From positions 62,001 to 126,000 of the forward strand of contig NZ_CANLZV010000009.1 in assembly GCF_947495665.1 (NCBI RefSeq): a stretch of DNA of 64,000 nucleotides, read 5' to 3'. The position numbers and the translations under genes are program-made. The DNA is from an uncultured Sunxiuqinia sp. Its GTDB lineage: Bacteria > Bacteroidota > Bacteroidia > Bacteroidales > Prolixibacteraceae. Below the pieces are notes generated by a model. It was not told the origin of the DNA. It worked only from the letters and a program-made list of their open reading frames with translations, and ran no database searches. This document shows, piece after piece, positions 44,855-53,120 of this stretch; within the stretch, counting starts at the first letter, position 1, and the number at the start of each line of letters is the position of its first letter.

Positions 44855-45796
44855 ATGAAAAAGCAAATTAGTTTATTATTGGGCCTTTCTGCATTCGTTT
44901 GTCTATTGGCGGTTACCTCATGCAAAGACGATCCGGAGCCTCCAAGAGCAGAAATATTTTTTGAGGTGGATGAAAATAATCCCTATTCGATCCAGTTTAC
45001 TGCAATGACCGAAAATGCAACCAGCTACTCCTGGGATTTTGGCGATCAAGAAGGAGTAAGTGCCCTAAAAGAACCTCAATACACCTATGCCATGTCGGGC
45101 GATTACACCGTAAGCCTTAAAGCCATGGGCGAAGGAGGCGAAATTGAAGTAACCAAACAAATCAGTATTGCGGCCTCCTTATTGGAAATGCTTACCGGTG
45201 GACCAGCAGCCAGCAATGGTAAAACCTGGGTACTGAGTAAAACAGCTTCCAACAGCGATGGCGCGTTCTCCTTCTCCGGAACAGTTTACCAGGCTGCCCC
45301 CAACGATGTACTGACCATGTTTGGAATTGGCGGCGAATATGACAATGAATACACGTTTCATTACGACGGCAAATACTCGGTAGCACCTAAAAACGGACAG
45401 GTTTTAGCCAGCGTCATTCATGCGTATGTGAACAATACAATTGTTGGCGAACCAATTTGGGATTTAGGCCTGGCTGTTGAAACCTTTACAGCACCAACCA
45501 ACTCAACCTTTACCCTTCACCAGGAAGATCTTTCATTTACTGCCCGCCAGGAAAACCCACAAACACAAACCGTTTCTGACGTTGAAACCATCACTATAAA
45601 CGATGCCGATTATGTTTCCTTTTCTGAAGATGCCTATTTTGGCATCCTGACCTACGAAACTAAAATTATTATCCGAGACATTACATCCAATCGAATGACG
45701 GTTTCTATGTTGGTTTCTACTTTAAGTCCAGAAGCTTACCCTGAAGACTTTATGAAACCATCCATCATGTACACCCTAAGTTTCGATGCCAAATAG
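44855..45796 (+). CDS. PKD-domain surface lipoprotein
   Basis: A 313-residue lipoprotein. The lipobox ends at Cys23 (LLAVTSCKDD). Residues about 30-105 are a PKD-type Ig fold (TSYSWDFGDQEGVSALKEPQYTYAMSGDYTVSLKA without a break is the family pattern, quoted here as WDFGDQ and YTYAMSGDYTV). The rest (from about 115) starts with NGKTWVL and is beta-rich, as in surface glycan-binding proteins that follow susD. It sits between susD and the GH5 gene and is probably a substrate-binding partner at the cell surface. No catalytic residues can be named. Confidence 0.85.
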   Translation: MKKQISLLLGLSAFVCLLAVTSCKDDPEPPRAEIFFEVDENNPYSIQFTAMTENATSYSWDFGDQEGVSALKEPQYTYAMSGDYTVSLKAMGEGGEIEVTKQISIAASLLEMLTGGPAASNGKTWVLSKTASNSDGAFSFSGTVYQAAPNDVLTMFGIGGEYDNEYTFHYDGKYSVAPKNGQVLASVIHAYVNNTIVGEPIWDLGLAVETFTAPTNSTFTLHQEDLSFTARQENPQTQTVSDVETITINDADYVSFSEDAYFGILTYETKIIIRDITSNRMTVSMLVSTLSPEAYPEDFMKPSIMYTLSFDAK

Positions 45797-45879
45797 AATT
45801 GATCGTTCATTGAAGCAGTTGCAAATAACCAGAAAATTGCTAAAATGAGAAATTGTTAAATATTTAAAATCTTTAATAG

Positions 45880-47499
45880 ATGTTACTACGGTATGTCATT
45901 GTTTGTTTTATTGCTCTATCCTTTACTGCCTGCAGCTCCGGAATAAAGCCGGAAAAAAAAGACGGGTTCTTAAAAGTTGACGGACAACATTTTGTTGACT
46001 CGAAAGGACGGCAGGTAATTCTTAGCGGAATAAACTTCATCAGTAAAGATCCGAATGAGAATTATATGCCCCCGCAGGGAAAGGAAACCTTTGAGCAATT
46101 CAAAAAATGGGGATTCAATTGCATCCGCCTGGGGATTATATGGGATGGACTGGAACCCCAGCCGGGAGAGTACAACGAAGCCTATTTGAAGGAGATTGAT
46201 AAAAGAATTGATTGGGCGCGCGAGCAGGGACTTTATGTCTTTCTGGACATGCACCAGGATTTATATGGTGCCAAATTTTCAGACGGAGCACCCGATTGGG
46301 CCACGCTAGATGAAGGACAGCCTCATCACAAAGGAGCAGTTTGGAGCGATTCCTACCTGATCAGCCCGGCTGTTCAGACAGCTTTTGACAATTTCTGGAA
46401 CAACTCGCCGGCACCAGATGGCATAGGCGTACAGGATCATTATGCCAACCTGTGGCAGTACATTGCCAGGCGGTATGCTGATAATACCACGGTCATTGGT
46501 TACGACATCATGAACGAGCCTTTCATGGGATCATCAGCTCAAAAAGTGATGCCCCTGATGCTAGGCGCTTATGCACAGGTTTTAGCTGAAGAAACCGGAC
46601 AAATGCCTCCTTCGGCGGAAGAGCTGGAAGCCATGTGGGCAAGTGAAGAATCGAGACTGAAAGCCTTGGAATTGATTGCCACAAAGGAGAAGTATTCAAA
46701 AGTGGTTGATGCGGTTTACGAACTGAGTGCTGATTTTGAAAGGACTCACTTGCAGTCCATGTATCAAAAAGTGGCCGACGCCATTCGTGAGGTTGACACC
46801 AATCATATTCTGTTTTTCAACCATAACTATTTTGTGAACACCGGCGTATTAACTGCTTTGGAAGCAACAACACTCCCCGACGGAACCCGCGATCCGCAGG
46901 TAGCTTACGCAGCGCATGGCTACGATTTGGTTGTTGATACCAAAGAAGTGGAAAACCCAAGCTATGAACGTGTCGAGTTTATTTTTGAGCGAATCGCTGA
47001 AAGTGGCCAACGGATGAACATGCCCGTACTTCTCGGTGAGTGGGGCGCTTTGCATGGCAAATCATCAAAAATGGTTGAAACAGCCCAGCACTTGGTGAGC
47101 CTGATCGAAAAGCACAATTTCAGCAATACCTATTGGGCACACTACAGTGACATTGCAGATTATCCTTATTTTCAGAATGCCCTTATCAGACCGTTCCCTC
47201 AAGTTATTTCCGGCAATTTAATCGGATATGATTATGACTTTGAAACCGGGAAATTTTCCATGCAGTGGGAAGAAGAGGCAGGAGTTCAGGCCCCGACAAT
47301 TATTTATTTGCCATGGTTCTCATCGCTTAGTGAAGAAATCAGCATCATCCCCGAGTCGGAGAAACTTGAAACAGAGCAGCTCAAAGATTCGGATGCAGGC
47401 TGGTTGTTGATTCCTCCCTCTGAAAAAGGAGGTCCTCGCAGTTTAAGCCTTCAGTTTCTACTTCAGGATAAAGAAGAATATTTGATTATGGAACAATAG
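45880..47499 (+). CDS. GH5 endoglycoceramidase-like lipoprotein
   Basis: A 539-residue GH5 enzyme. The lipobox ends at Cys18 (SFTACSSG), so it is membrane-anchored and probably surface-exposed. The barrel matches endoglycoceramidases: WGFNCIRLGIIWDGLEPQPG, VFLDMHQDLYGAKFSDGAPD, then the acid/base Glu213 in YDIMNEPF and the nucleophile Glu387 in LLGEWGAL. A C-terminal beta-sandwich domain (about 440-539) is also usual for that group. Endoglycoceramidases cleave the bond between the glycan and ceramide of glycosphingolipids. The placement after susC/susD suggests that the freed glycan is imported. The GH5 assignment is certain; glycolipid specificity is strongly suggested but other beta-glycosides cannot be excluded. 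Confidence 0.88.
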   Translation: MLLRYVIVCFIALSFTACSSGIKPEKKDGFLKVDGQHFVDSKGRQVILSGINFISKDPNENYMPPQGKETFEQFKKWGFNCIRLGIIWDGLEPQPGEYNEAYLKEIDKRIDWAREQGLYVFLDMHQDLYGAKFSDGAPDWATLDEGQPHHKGAVWSDSYLISPAVQTAFDNFWNNSPAPDGIGVQDHYANLWQYIARRYADNTTVIGYDIMNEPFMGSSAQKVMPLMLGAYAQVLAEETGQMPPSAEELEAMWASEESRLKALELIATKEKYSKVVDAVYELSADFERTHLQSMYQKVADAIREVDTNHILFFNHNYFVNTGVLTALEATTLPDGTRDPQVAYAAHGYDLVVDTKEVENPSYERVEFIFERIAESGQRMNMPVLLGEWGALHGKSSKMVETAQHLVSLIEKHNFSNTYWAHYSDIADYPYFQNALIRPFPQVISGNLIGYDYDFETGKFSMQWEEEAGVQAPTIIYLPWFSSLSEEISIIPESEKLETEQLKDSDAGWLLIPPSEKGGPRSLSLQFLLQDKEEYLIMEQ

Positions 47500-47522
47500 G
47501 CTTCATTGGAACTTCTTACAAA

Positions 47523-47568
47523 CAAAAACAGACCGTTTCAAATGCCTTATTGAAACGGTCTGTTTTTG
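47523..47568. terminator. Bidirectional terminator between GH5 and lolA
   Basis: A perfect 19-bp inverted repeat (47523-47541 with 47550-47568, loop of 8). The outer part of each arm is CAAAAA or TTTTTG, so transcripts from both sides end in a U-run. It serves the convergent GH5 and lolA operons. Confidence 0.88.
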
Positions 47569-47629
47569 CAATATTCTGTTAAGGTTGAACGGCCAGTTTC
47601 TTTTTCGAACCAGCCCAGTTCATTCGTAT

Positions 47630-48280
47630 CTATCGCAGGTCAATCACTTCTACTCCGGGATGATCTTCTGTTTTGAATTCAAAGTCTGAATCTTTTACCG
47701 GCACATTGGTTTTCAGGTCTTCCACCAAAACCAGGTAGCTGTTGCCTTCCTTTCCGACCATCTCAGCCTGACGAATTAGCATACGCTGCTTGTCAACCTG
47801 GATACGAATCTTGCTGTATTCGATTTCTTCATTTTCCGGAAACAGATCAATAATATACACGGGAACGCCCGCTACAGTTTTCTCTTCAACAAACTGATAG
47901 TTAAACCCTTTTTCATAAATGGTAAATAAGGTAGAAGGATCCATCATCTCATTCATTTCATCATCAGCCTCAGCAACGGTAACCTCTCCGGCATCTTTCA
48001 TGTAAGTCCAAACTGTTTTACCGTTATTGAATATCTCCATTCCCAGCTGCAACAACTTTAGGTGAAACTGCTGTCCTTTTAATAAAATCTGTCCTTTATT
48101 TTCTTCATGAATTCCTTCGGCTTCATTGTTCATCACATAATTAAATGAGGCACTTATGGATGAATAACTTTGTGTGGTACTGGTTACTTTCTCCAAAATA
48201 TCTTTGGCTTTCTTATCCTGCTGCGCGAAACCAACACTCCAAAACACCATTACGGTCATTAATACAACTAATCTTTTCAT
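47630..48280 (-). CDS. lolA: Outer-membrane lipoprotein carrier protein LolA
   Basis: A 216-residue LolA-family periplasmic chaperone with a signal peptide (MKRLVVLMTVMVFWSVGFAQ). The lipoprotein-binding half-barrel is seen in SSISASFNYVM, GQILLKGQQFHLKL and NNGKTVWTYMKDAGEVTVAE. It carries lipoproteins from the inner to the outer membrane. The Bacteroidota have no LolB partner as a rule, and none is here. It begins 19 bases after the ftsK stop and is surely in the same operon. Confidence 0.9.
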   Translation of the reverse strand: MKRLVVLMTVMVFWSVGFAQQDKKAKDILEKVTSTTQSYSSISASFNYVMNNEAEGIHEENKGQILLKGQQFHLKLLQLGMEIFNNGKTVWTYMKDAGEVTVAEADDEMNEMMDPSTLFTIYEKGFNYQFVEEKTVAGVPVYIIDLFPENEEIEYSKIRIQVDKQRMLIRQAEMVGKEGNSYLVLVEDLKTNVPVKDSDFEFKTEDHPGVEVIDLR

Positions 48281-48299
48281 CTTATTATTTAAAAAATTT

Positions 48300-50720
48300 T
48301 TACAAGCTACTCAATAACTGTTCCAAACTATATTCATCCTGAAGGAGTACCTGTCTTGCTTTACTTCCTTCGCTTGGTCCTACAATGCCGGCTGCTTCCA
48401 GTTGATCCATGATTCTGCCTGCCCGGTTGTAGCCAATGGAGAACTTACGCTGAATCATGGACGTTGACCCCATTTGATTCATTACAACAACTTTAGCGGC
48501 ATCATTAAACAATTCATCACGGTTGCTCAGGTCAGTCTCCAAACCTCCGCCTTCTTCTTCACCCACATATTCAGGCAGCATAAAGGCAGTCGGGTACCCT
48601 TGTTGACTGGCAATATGTTCACACACCCGCTCAACCTCCGGCGTATCAACAAAAGCACATTGCAAACGGGTGATGTTACTTCCAGTTGCGATCAGCATGT
48701 CTCCTTTACCAATCAGCTGGTTAGCACCAGGAGTGTCCAAAATCGTTCTGGAGTCAATCATCGAAGCAACCTTGAAGGCAATACGCGTTGGGAAGTTCGC
48801 TTTAATTACACCGGTAATAATGTTGGTAGACGGACGCTGTGTCGCAATAATCATGTGAATACCAACAGCACGCGCTAACTGGGCAATCCGGGCAATCGGA
48901 AGTTCCACTTCTTTACCGGCGGTCATAATCAAATCGGCAAACTCGTCAACCACCACAACAATGTAAGGCAAGTAGCGATGCCCTTTCTCCGGATTTAAGC
49001 GACGAGCAATAAATTTGGCATTGTATTCCTTAATGTTCCGGGCATGGGCTTTCTTCAGCAAGTCATACCGGTTGTCCATTTCAATATTCACCGAATTCAA
49101 CGTGTATTTTACCTTCTGAATGTCAGTAATAATAGCTTCTTCATCATCCGGTAACTTGGCTAAAAAGTGCTTTTCGATGGTTGAGTACAAGCTCATCTCC
49201 ACTTTCTTCGGGTCAATCAAAACAAACTTGAGTTGAGCCGGGTGTTTTTTGTATAGCAATGAAGTGATGATGGCATTCAAACCGACTGATTTCCCTTGCC
49301 CGGTAGCTCCAGCCACCAAAATGTGCGGCATCTTGGTCAGATCAATCAGGAATGTCTCGTTCGAAATGGTTTTCCCCATCACAATGGGCAAGTCGGCATT
49401 GCTTTCCTGAAACTTTTTGGAGGCAATAATTGAGCGCATCGAAACCACTTCCGGTTGCTGATTAGGCACCTCGATTCCGATAGTTCCACGACCGGGAATA
49501 GGCGCAATAATCCGGATTCCGAGGGCTGCCAAACTCAAGGCAATATCGTCTTCCAGGTTTTTAATCTTGGCAATACGAATACCCGGCGCCGGCACAATCT
49601 CATATAGGGTAATGGTTGGCCCAATGGTTGCGCGGATTTTTGTAATTTCAATTTTATAATGACGTAGGGTTTCTACAATCTTGTTTTTATTCGTAACCAG
49701 TTCATCGTTACTCACCTCGGCATTGCCCGATGAATGATCATCCAGCAAGTCGATAGCCGGAAACTGATAGTTGGATAAGTCAAGCGTAGGATCATAATCA
49801 GAGGTCGCTTCCTGCTCATAATTTTCATTCGTTTCCTCCTCTACTTTCTCAACCGTCATTTCCAGGTCTTCCTCATCCTCCGCTTCTTGCTTAGGTGCTG
49901 CAAGTTGCTCCTTTACATTAGCCTGAATTTTTTGTTTATCAATCGACTCATCCATCACCAGATCCTCACTATCGGGATCGAAAATAGTTTCGATTGTGTC
50001 GTTTTCATCAATAACTTTTGAAATGCTTTCTTCAGGAACCACTTCCGAAACCGTATCAAACGGTTGTGGCTGCTCCTCATCCACCAGTGCTTCCTTCACT
50101 TTTCGCCCAAACAAGTCTTTCACCCATGGGACAAAGTTTTCAAAAGCAAACAGCATGATCAAAAACAAGCTGAAAACCAACAAAAAGAAAGTTCCGATAT
50201 ACCCCACCAATGAACTTAGCCAAACAGCCAGGAAGTAGCCATTCAATCCTCCCAGATACAAAAAGCCTTCAGAATTTACATTCATCAGAATCAGGCCCAT
50301 AAACAAGGATAACCAGATCATGCTTACAAAGGCCAAAAGCATGGTACGCCAATAGCGGAACAAAGGACGTTTGAAAAACTGGAAAGCCGTTACAACCAGC
50401 ATAAAGATCAATGCAAAGGAGGCCAATCCAAAGCCTTGATTGATGAGAACATGGCTTAAATAAGCTCCGGTTTTACCGGCCTTGTTTTCCACTTTAATAT
50501 CGGTATTGGCAAGTAGCTCCCGCCAGGATAAATCCAGTTTGCTGTGATCTGCATGACCTGAGAATAGGAAAGAAATAAAAGCGATTAACAAATACAGTCC
50601 GAAAACAAAAAGAAATAAGCCAACAGTATAGTTGAATTTATCACTTTTCAGTAAGGATTTGATTCGCATAAACACACTGTCTTTCTTCTGCACTTGCTTT
50701 CTTTTGGTCTTTTTAGCCAT
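48300..50720 (-). CDS. ftsK: DNA translocase FtsK
   Basis: An 806-residue FtsK/SpoIIIE protein. Four membrane helices lie in the first 200 residues, followed by a Glu-rich linker (about 210-330). The alpha/beta motor comes next with Walker A GATGQGKSVGLN (about 469-480) and Walker B VVVVDEFADLIM. The C-terminal gamma domain (FSIGYNRAGRIMDQLEAAGI) recognises polar DNA sequences. It pumps chromosomal DNA at the septum and helps dimer resolution. lolA follows in the same unit. Confidence 0.96.
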   Translation of the reverse strand: MAKKTKRKQVQKKDSVFMRIKSLLKSDKFNYTVGLFLFVFGLYLLIAFISFLFSGHADHSKLDLSWRELLANTDIKVENKAGKTGAYLSHVLINQGFGLASFALIFMLVVTAFQFFKRPLFRYWRTMLLAFVSMIWLSLFMGLILMNVNSEGFLYLGGLNGYFLAVWLSSLVGYIGTFFLLVFSLFLIMLFAFENFVPWVKDLFGRKVKEALVDEEQPQPFDTVSEVVPEESISKVIDENDTIETIFDPDSEDLVMDESIDKQKIQANVKEQLAAPKQEAEDEEDLEMTVEKVEEETNENYEQEATSDYDPTLDLSNYQFPAIDLLDDHSSGNAEVSNDELVTNKNKIVETLRHYKIEITKIRATIGPTITLYEIVPAPGIRIAKIKNLEDDIALSLAALGIRIIAPIPGRGTIGIEVPNQQPEVVSMRSIIASKKFQESNADLPIVMGKTISNETFLIDLTKMPHILVAGATGQGKSVGLNAIITSLLYKKHPAQLKFVLIDPKKVEMSLYSTIEKHFLAKLPDDEEAIITDIQKVKYTLNSVNIEMDNRYDLLKKAHARNIKEYNAKFIARRLNPEKGHRYLPYIVVVVDEFADLIMTAGKEVELPIARIAQLARAVGIHMIIATQRPSTNIITGVIKANFPTRIAFKVASMIDSRTILDTPGANQLIGKGDMLIATGSNITRLQCAFVDTPEVERVCEHIASQQGYPTAFMLPEYVGEEEGGGLETDLSNRDELFNDAAKVVVMNQMGSTSMIQRKFSIGYNRAGRIMDQLEAAGIVGPSEGSKARQVLLQDEYSLEQLLSSL

Positions 50721-50744
50721 AGGTATTTTTCAAAATTCGAACTG

Positions 50745-50752
50745 CAAAGTTA
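50745..50752 (-). promoter_or_regulatory. -7 box of ftsK-lolA
   Basis: On the minus strand TAACTTTG followed by CAG, the commonest form of the Bacteroidota -7 box. It lies 25 bases before the ftsK start. No TTG is visible at the right spacing. Confidence 0.5.
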
Positions 50753-51042
50753 ACGAAATTTAAACAGCTTATCGTGCCCTGAACCGAGCTTAAGTTATCA
50801 AAAAAATCAGCTTGAGGATTGATCGTTCTGATAGCCTTTTGTTCCGGCACGAAAAAAGAAACCTCCACTGCCTGGTTCCGACTAGCGAATTATAATGTAA
50901 AAACGTACCCGCATTGACAAATCATCACCAGATCCAGCCCCTTTTCTTCAATCTAACACAAATCAACAATCACCTGCTTTACAACAGATTAAAACCACAA
51001 AAAACGAATCATTCCACCATACTAATTTCACCCATATTTTTC
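50753..51042. other. Intergenic stretch between divergent ftsK and carbamate kinase
   Basis: About 290 AT-rich bases. Apart from the two promoters at its edges I see no gene, repeat or stable RNA fold. Confidence 0.5.
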
Positions 51043-51050
51043 TATGTTTG
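51043..51050 (+). promoter_or_regulatory. -7 box of the carbamate kinase operon
   Basis: TATGTTTG matches TAnnTTTG, 33 bases before the ATG. No clear -33 element. Confidence 0.45.
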
Positions 51051-51083
51051 TTTATCTGGCAGGTTTAACTCAAACAAACAACC

Positions 51084-52055
51084 ATGCAAAAATTAGCCGT
51101 TATTGCGATGGGAGGCAACGCCTTACTGCGCGACAATGAAGTTGGAACAATTGAAGAACAGGAGCGAAATACCACCGATACACTGGAAAACCTGATTCAT
51201 TTAATCAACGATGGTTATAACCTGGTCATAACCCATGGCAATGGCCCTCAGGTTGGAAATATCTTAATGCGCAATGCTGCCGGAGAAAGCCTGTACAACA
51301 TTGCCCCCATGCCCTTGGACGTGTGTGTGGCCGATTCGCAAGGAGGCATTGGCTACATGATTGAACGAATGATGCGCAATGTTTTAAACAAGTTTGACAT
51401 CAACAAAAACATCATTTCGGTTATGAGCATGGTAACGGTTGATCCGGCTGATCCAGCTTTTCAAAATCCAACCAAGCGCATTGGCAAAAATTACAACGAA
51501 GCCGATGCCAACCGGCTTAGTCAGGAAAAAGGCTGGCAGTTCAAGCCAAGTGCCAAACACCCTGGAGGCTGGCGCCGCGTGGTGCCCTCTCCCAATCCAA
51601 TTGACATTCTTAACAAAGAAATTATAGCCCGCATGGTTAACGAGGGGAACATTGTAATAACGGCCGGTGGTGGAGGCATTCCCGTTTACCTCGACGAAAA
51701 GAAAAATGTGAGAACCGTTGATGCTGTTATCGACAAGGACATGACTTCAGCTTTGCTGGCCTCCAGCATTCATGCTGATGAATTTTACATTTTAACCGAT
51801 GTTCCTTTTGTGTACAAAGACTTTGGGCTGGACAGCCAAGAAAAACTCGAATTTTTGAACTACACAGATACGCTAAATTATTTAAACAACGGTACCTTTG
51901 GCGAAGGAAGCATGGCACCAAAAATAAGGGCCTGCCTGAAATTTATTGAAGAGGGCGGTCAGAAAAGCGTGATTACGGAAGCCACCAAGCTAGCCGATAA
52001 ATCTTACGGATCAAAAATTACGATGAATTACGATAACCAAACACTTGCAGAATGA
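51084..52055 (+). CDS. arcC: Carbamate kinase
   Basis: A 323-residue amino-acid-kinase-fold enzyme. The N-terminal [10 protein letters not shown], the substrate segment [25 protein letters not shown], the GGGGIPV loop and [12 protein letters not shown] are the family signatures. It makes ATP and carbamate from carbamoyl phosphate and ADP. Its stop codon overlaps the start of the ornithine carbamoyltransferase gene (ATGA, four bases), so the two are tightly coupled and probably form the lower half of a citrulline-degrading, ATP-yielding route. No arginine deiminase gene lies beside them. Confidence 0.95.
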   Translation: MQKLAVIAMGGNALLRDNEVGTIEEQERNTTDTLENLIHLINDGYNLVITHGNGPQVGNILMRNAAGESLYNIAPMPLDVCVADSQGGIGYMIERMMRNVLNKFDINKNIISVMSMVTVDPADPAFQNPTKRIGKNYNEADANRLSQEKGWQFKPSAKHPGGWRRVVPSPNPIDILNKEIIARMVNEGNIVITAGGGGIPVYLDEKKNVRTVDAVIDKDMTSALLASSIHADEFYILTDVPFVYKDFGLDSQEKLEFLNYTDTLNYLNNGTFGEGSMAPKIRACLKFIEEGGQKSVITEATKLADKSYGSKITMNYDNQTLAE

Positions 52056-53050
52056 TACCAAATCTTAAAAACCGCAATTTTTTAAAACTTCTGGACTTTA
52101 CTCCGGAAGAAATTCACGAGTTGCTGGAACTTGCCGAAAAATTGAAACTGGCCAAATACAATAAAGATGAAGAACAATTGCTGAAAGGAAAAAACATTGC
52201 ACTCATCTTTGAAAAAACTTCAACGCGCACCCGCTGTGCCTTTGAAGTAGCTGCCTACGATCAGGGAGCACATGTCACCTATCTGGGGCCTAGCGGATCG
52301 CAAATTGGCTATAAGGAATCGATGAAAGATACCGCCCGTGTATTGGGCCGAATGTACGATGGTATTGAATACCGGGGATTTGGACAGGAAATCGTGGAAG
52401 AACTGGGAAAATATGCAGGAGTGCCTGTTTGGAACGGCTTAACCAACGAATTCCACCCCACCCAAATTCTGGCCGATTTTCTGACGATGAAAGAGCATGC
52501 CAACAAGCCCCTCAATCAAATTGCATTCTGCTACTTGGGCGATGCCCGAAACAATATGGGGAATTCGTTGATGATTGGTGCGGCTAAAATGGGAATGGAT
52601 TTCCGGGCTGCTGCCCCTGAAAATTGTCAGCCCACAGCCGAACTGATTGAAACAGCTCAGCAAATAGCCGCTAAAACAGGAGCCAAAATCACCATCACCG
52701 ACAAGCTGGAAGAAGCGGTTGAAGGATGTGACTTTTTATACACCGATGTTTGGGTTTCGATGGGTGAGCCGCAAGAAGTTTGGGAGGAACGCATCAAATT
52801 GCTGTTGCCCTACCAGGTCAATGCCCAGGTCATGCAAATGACCAAAAACCCGGAAGTGAAGTTTATGCATTGTCTCCCTGCATTTCACAACTGTGAAACC
52901 AAAGTTGGCAAAGAAATTTACGATCAATTTGGAATTGAATCAATGGAAGTGAAGGAGGAAGTTTTCGAAAGTCAAGCCTCTATCGTTTTTGATCAGGCAG
53001 AAAACCGAATGCACACGATCAAAGCGGTTATGGTAGCAACTTTAGCTTAA
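52052..53050 (+). CDS. arcB: Ornithine carbamoyltransferase, catabolic type
   Basis: A 332-residue ornithine carbamoyltransferase. The carbamoyl-phosphate motif STRTRCAFE is at about 56-64, HPTQILADF follows in mid-protein and the ornithine site has Cys274 in MHCLPAFH. That HCLPAFH distinguishes it from the N-acetyl- and N-succinyl-ornithine forms common in Bacteroidota biosynthesis, in which this motif differs. The reaction in this setting would be phosphorolysis of citrulline to ornithine and carbamoyl phosphate, the latter used by the coupled kinase. Confidence 0.92.
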   Translation: MIPNLKNRNFLKLLDFTPEEIHELLELAEKLKLAKYNKDEEQLLKGKNIALIFEKTSTRTRCAFEVAAYDQGAHVTYLGPSGSQIGYKESMKDTARVLGRMYDGIEYRGFGQEIVEELGKYAGVPVWNGLTNEFHPTQILADFLTMKEHANKPLNQIAFCYLGDARNNMGNSLMIGAAKMGMDFRAAAPENCQPTAELIETAQQIAAKTGAKITITDKLEEAVEGCDFLYTDVWVSMGEPQEVWEERIKLLLPYQVNAQVMQMTKNPEVKFMHCLPAFHNCETKVGKEIYDQFGIESMEVKEEVFESQASIVFDQAENRMHTIKAVMVATLA

Positions 53051-53060
53051 ACTAAAAATG

Positions 53061-53090
53061 AAAAGGGCACTTTTGCGAGTGCCCTTTTTT
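53061..53090. terminator. Terminator between arcB and the TonB receptor
   Basis: GGGCACT (53065-53071) and AGTGCCC (53078-53084) with a 6-base loop, then six Ts (53085-53090) on the plus strand and four Ts (53061-53064) on the minus strand. It serves both convergent genes. Confidence 0.85.
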
Positions 53091-53120
53091 ATTCCGATTA
53101 CTTATCTGATTTGTCTTTTT

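Noticed and set aside
52052-53050. N-acetyl- or N-succinyl-ornithine carbamoyltransferase of arginine synthesis
   Set aside because: The HCLPAFH motif and coupling with carbamate kinase fit the ordinary ornithine enzyme; the acylated-substrate forms differ at this motif.
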